Source: Esteya vermicola (Eukaryota > Ascomycota > Sordariomycetes > Ophiostomatales > Ophiostomataceae). From it: a stretch of 64,000 nt of DNA. Where the stretch lies: the NCBI GenBank assembly GCA_002778215.1, contig PCDM01000002.1:806001-870000 (forward strand), read 5' to 3'. Below the pieces are notes generated by a model. That model worked only from the letters and a program-made list of their open reading frames with translations, made no database searches and was not told the DNA's origin. The stretch's first letter is position 1. Each line of letters begins with the position of its first letter. Below, one piece after another: positions 61,672 to 64,000 of the stretch. The translations under genes and the position numbers were made by a program.

Positions 61672-64000
61672 TCAAGCATTCATATGTGCCTGCGTGAATG
61701 CGTCGCGGTAGTTGGAGTGCCGAATCACCTCACCCACACCGTCACGCACCTCCTGAGGCGCGCTAATCTTCTGCCGCAACTCCTTGCTCCTCTTCTCACG
61801 TCGTCGTTCGCTGAACCGTCGGGGAATCGATGGCAGGCCATGATCGCTCAACTTGTCGCCAAAGCGTGGAAACGCCACGTATCGGTCCTGGCTTGCATCT
61901 GCTGCCGCCCGGTCCTTCTTTAAAAATGAAGTCTTTCGAAGAGAGGCCGTACGCCAAAAGGTGGCCATGCGTGAGCCGTCCTGCGGCGCCGTGTACGGCC
62001 TCTCGGCCTCTTGCGCGTCATACTGACCCAGAGATTCCAGACTGGCACGGTGCTTCACCACGCGCAGATTCCCACTAGGAGTGCGGCGAACCGTGCGTCG
62101 CTCCGGGCCAGAATTCGTGCCGGCACCAAGATACGAGTCGTCCTGGTCGTCCTTGACCGGCATGATAGCAAAGGTCTTCTTCAATCGGGCGCTGAGACTC
62201 CTCTGCGGCTTATGGGGACGGTTGTCCACGGGCGGGTAGCGGTAATACTCCTCCTCATCCCCTTCTCCGCCTCCGCGCGTGTGCATCAGGTCGTCTCCAA
62301 TGTAAAATGAGGCCGGCCTCCAGAATGGGTGCAGCTTGTCTTCCTCTGGAAACTCGGGGTCACAATCAATGTCCTTGCCTCGATCAGCAGTCGTGGGACG
62401 CCGGAAAAGAGACGACCTTCTCTGGACGCTTCTGGTCAAAGACAGAGTGCGCCCCAAAAGTCCTCGCGTACGGCTGGAAGATGGGCCATACTCTGAGTGA
62501 CGGCCACGGCTCATCACACGTTTGAGCGCTGTCGAGACGCCTTTTGTCGGCGAGCGGTGGAGCTCCTCTCCAAAAGGATCACGTTGCTGTTCCTCTCGCA
62601 CGGTGGCTGGGGTCATTCCAGACGGGGTCGCAGGAATGAAATTGATCGCAGGAGGCCCCGGCGGCGCAACCGAAACAGGAGGTGCAGGAGGAGCACGCGG
62701 ATTCCGCAAGGGCGAGTCAACGTCTTTCATGGAAAAGATCGGCTGGGGTGGTGTCACCGGTCCATCGAGGGAAGAAACAGACGACATGGAAGCGAGCACG
62801 TCTCTGCCGTAGCCATGCTTGGACATGGGCGTATGGTCCGCAGCTCGTTTTGATCTGTTGCTGCCAGCTGACTCTACTGTCCGATCGGGCTGCGAGTCAT
62901 CAGAGCTATCCGACGGTCGAGTCGAGTGATCCACCATGAGAATGGATGTGTTTTGGTGGGCAAAAATACTGACGGCCATTGCCTCGGACACCTCAGCATG
63001 GGAGTGGTGCGACGTAGCCGTTTCTACCGAGGTCACGGAAAAGGGCGTGTTCTGTGGTGACAGATGCTTCTGCGTGGCCACATCTCCACCATTGTGTGAG
63101 TGATTAGCCCGAGGGTCCAGCCGGCTGCGGTGATCCAAGTGCATGTCATAGTGGGTGAAAAGCGGCTCTGCATGATCATATGCGGGCGCATCGTCCACAG
63201 TGATTTCCAGGGTTGGCCGGGTCGTCTGTTCCGCTGGCTGCATGTCCTCCCTGATTGGTAACGGGTCTCTGCCTTGCAGGTCTGGATCCGTCGCTGTCTT
63301 GTCCAGCCCTTCTTCTCGAGACAGCTCAGATAGAGCCAAGCGTTGTTCCAGCGCCTTTGTTTCCAGTTTGGACTGCAGAAGCTCCGCATGGGCCTTCACA
63401 CTCTCTGTAGTCATGGAGCCACTCCGTGAAGGGTTGCGGCTAGTAGGCGCAGACAGAGACGATGTGCGTTTTGGGACAACGGGTGGAAAGTCCATTGTGC
63501 GCTGGTCGCCAGGCGCTGAGCCATCTGATTCAGAATACGCGCGGCTCCTGCGACGACTCTGTCGACTGGCATTGGGCGGGTATTCGCCATCGCCAACGTC
63601 ACCGACATGGCCAACACCACCATCCCTGCCCGGACGGTTGGACAGCTGAGAGGACCGGGAAAAGTGCGAGAACTGGGAGAGGGGGACAGAGACTGCGCTC
63701 TGGCTGTGCTTGGACCGATGGCTGCTCGTCGACCGGAGGGAAGGCTCTCTGCTCGTCGACCTGGCCGAGGACCGGCGCTCTGGCACCACCAAAACGGGTA
63801 TGGCGCCTGCTCTCAAAATATCCCGCCGCGCCGCCCGGCTGGCGATGCTGGCGACGGTCAAGGTAGAGACCATGCTGTCTTGTCTCTTGCCCGTGTATCG
63901 GCCGCTGATGGAGCGCAGCTGTGGCTGACCCTGCTGCGGCAAAACCTTGACGCCTTCGTCCAGAACCGATGTCGGGGCTGAACTCGTGGGTGACAAGTCG
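61672..64000 (-). CDS. Long Ser/Arg-rich disordered protein, 5' part outside window
   Basis: At least 774 residues in one open frame that continues past the right edge, so start and N-terminus are not visible. Composition is dominated by Ser, Arg, Pro and Asp, with few hydrophobic segments; no signal peptide or membrane span in the visible part. Ordered-looking islands are a helical stretch (SVKAHAELLQSKLETKALEQ), the block KLHPFWRPASFYIGDDLMHT and a basic C-terminus (FSERRREKRSKELRQKISAP then VIRHSNYRDAFTQAHMNA). Many RRxS/RxxS sites suggest a kinase-regulated scaffold. I do not recognise the family. Conserved order next to U1-C could help identify it. Confidence 0.75.
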   Translation of the reverse strand, partial: DLSPTSSAPTSVLDEGVKVLPQQGQPQLRSISGRYTGKRQDSMVSTLTVASIASRAARRDILRAGAIPVLVVPERRSSARSTSREPSLRSTSSHRSKHSQSAVSVPLSQFSHFSRSSQLSNRPGRDGGVGHVGDVGDGEYPPNASRQSRRRSRAYSESDGSAPGDQRTMDFPPVVPKRTSSLSAPTSRNPSRSGSMTTESVKAHAELLQSKLETKALEQRLALSELSREEGLDKTATDPDLQGRDPLPIREDMQPAEQTTRPTLEITVDDAPAYDHAEPLFTHYDMHLDHRSRLDPRANHSHNGGDVATQKHLSPQNTPFSVTSVETATSHHSHAEVSEAMAVSIFAHQNTSILMVDHSTRPSDSSDDSQPDRTVESAGSNRSKRAADHTPMSKHGYGRDVLASMSSVSSLDGPVTPPQPIFSMKDVDSPLRNPRAPPAPPVSVAPPGPPAINFIPATPSGMTPATVREEQQRDPFGEELHRSPTKGVSTALKRVMSRGRHSEYGPSSSRTRGLLGRTLSLTRSVQRRSSLFRRPTTADRGKDIDCDPEFPEEDKLHPFWRPASFYIGDDLMHTRGGGEGDEEEYYRYPPVDNRPHKPQRSLSARLKKTFAIMPVKDDQDDSYLGAGTNSGPERRTVRRTPSGNLRVVKHRASLESLGQYDAQEAERPYTAPQDGSRMATFWRTASLRKTSFLKKDRAAADASQDRYVAFPRFGDKLSDHGLPSIPRRFSERRREKRSKELRQKISAPQEVRDGVGEVIRHSNYRDAFTQAHMNA

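Overview
The window reads as nuclear DNA of a filamentous ascomycete (Pezizomycotina, probably a Sordariomycete; genus not resolved). The grounds are short 50-110 bp spliceosomal introns with GTRNGT donors and CTRAC branch sites, GC-rich coding exons set in more AT-rich intergenic DNA, and fungus-specific proteins: an Atf1-type bZIP factor with the Aft1 osmotic-stress block, the Mis12-Mtw1/Dsn1 kinetochore family, a C2H2 plus fungal_trans regulator, a Dal5-type permease and AIM6. Exon borders below were worked out by hand from splice signals and reading-frame continuity.

Layout. 1-17 kb: the 5' part of a UDP-galactose transporter gene, an amidase, an F-box-like protein, an HNH-nuclease-domain protein, a membrane-anchored GT25 glycosyltransferase, an intron-containing tRNA-Gln and a secreted AIM6-like phosphodiesterase. 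An AT-rich stretch (about 12-17 kb) follows, holding two orphan genes and an orphan fragment. 17.4-26.8 kb: a compact, almost intron-free run of metabolic genes (NAD-dependent epimerase/dehydratase, Dal5-type MFS permease, HpcH/HpaI aldolase, RidA, 2-oxoglutarate oxygenase, C2H2/fungal_trans regulator) that looks like a catabolic or specialised-metabolism cluster. It is followed by a relic of a GH3 beta-glucosidase that has lost its catalytic core.

29-47.7 kb: a mitochondrial hydroxyacid-oxoacid transhydrogenase-like enzyme, a secreted repeat protein, a long gene-poor interval with minisatellites, an unknown protein, a DUR3-type urea transporter, a secreted RNase T2, an APH-fold kinase, a possible LTR scar, then a second Fe-dependent dehydrogenase, an isoaspartyl peptidase/asparaginase and an SDR. 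47.7-51.1 kb is gene-poor and rich in TACGAGTA-like motifs. 51-64 kb is a housekeeping block: atf1, DSN1, SDHAF2/sdh5, ERV25, U1-C, and a long disordered protein that runs off the right edge.

Most notable points: (i) U1-C has a 6-nt microexon that restores the family-standard N-terminus exactly; (ii) the GH3 gene keeps its promoter, signal peptide, three introns and C-terminal domain but has lost the catalytic middle, with a frame change at the junction; (iii) the 17-27 kb cluster can be read as hydroxylation, imine hydrolysis and retro-aldol cleavage of an imported nitrogen compound; (iv) the basic region of atf1 appears to be interrupted by a GC-AG intron. Several nitrogen-salvage genes (amidase, urea transporter, asparaginase, Dal5-type permease) lie within the same 45 kb.
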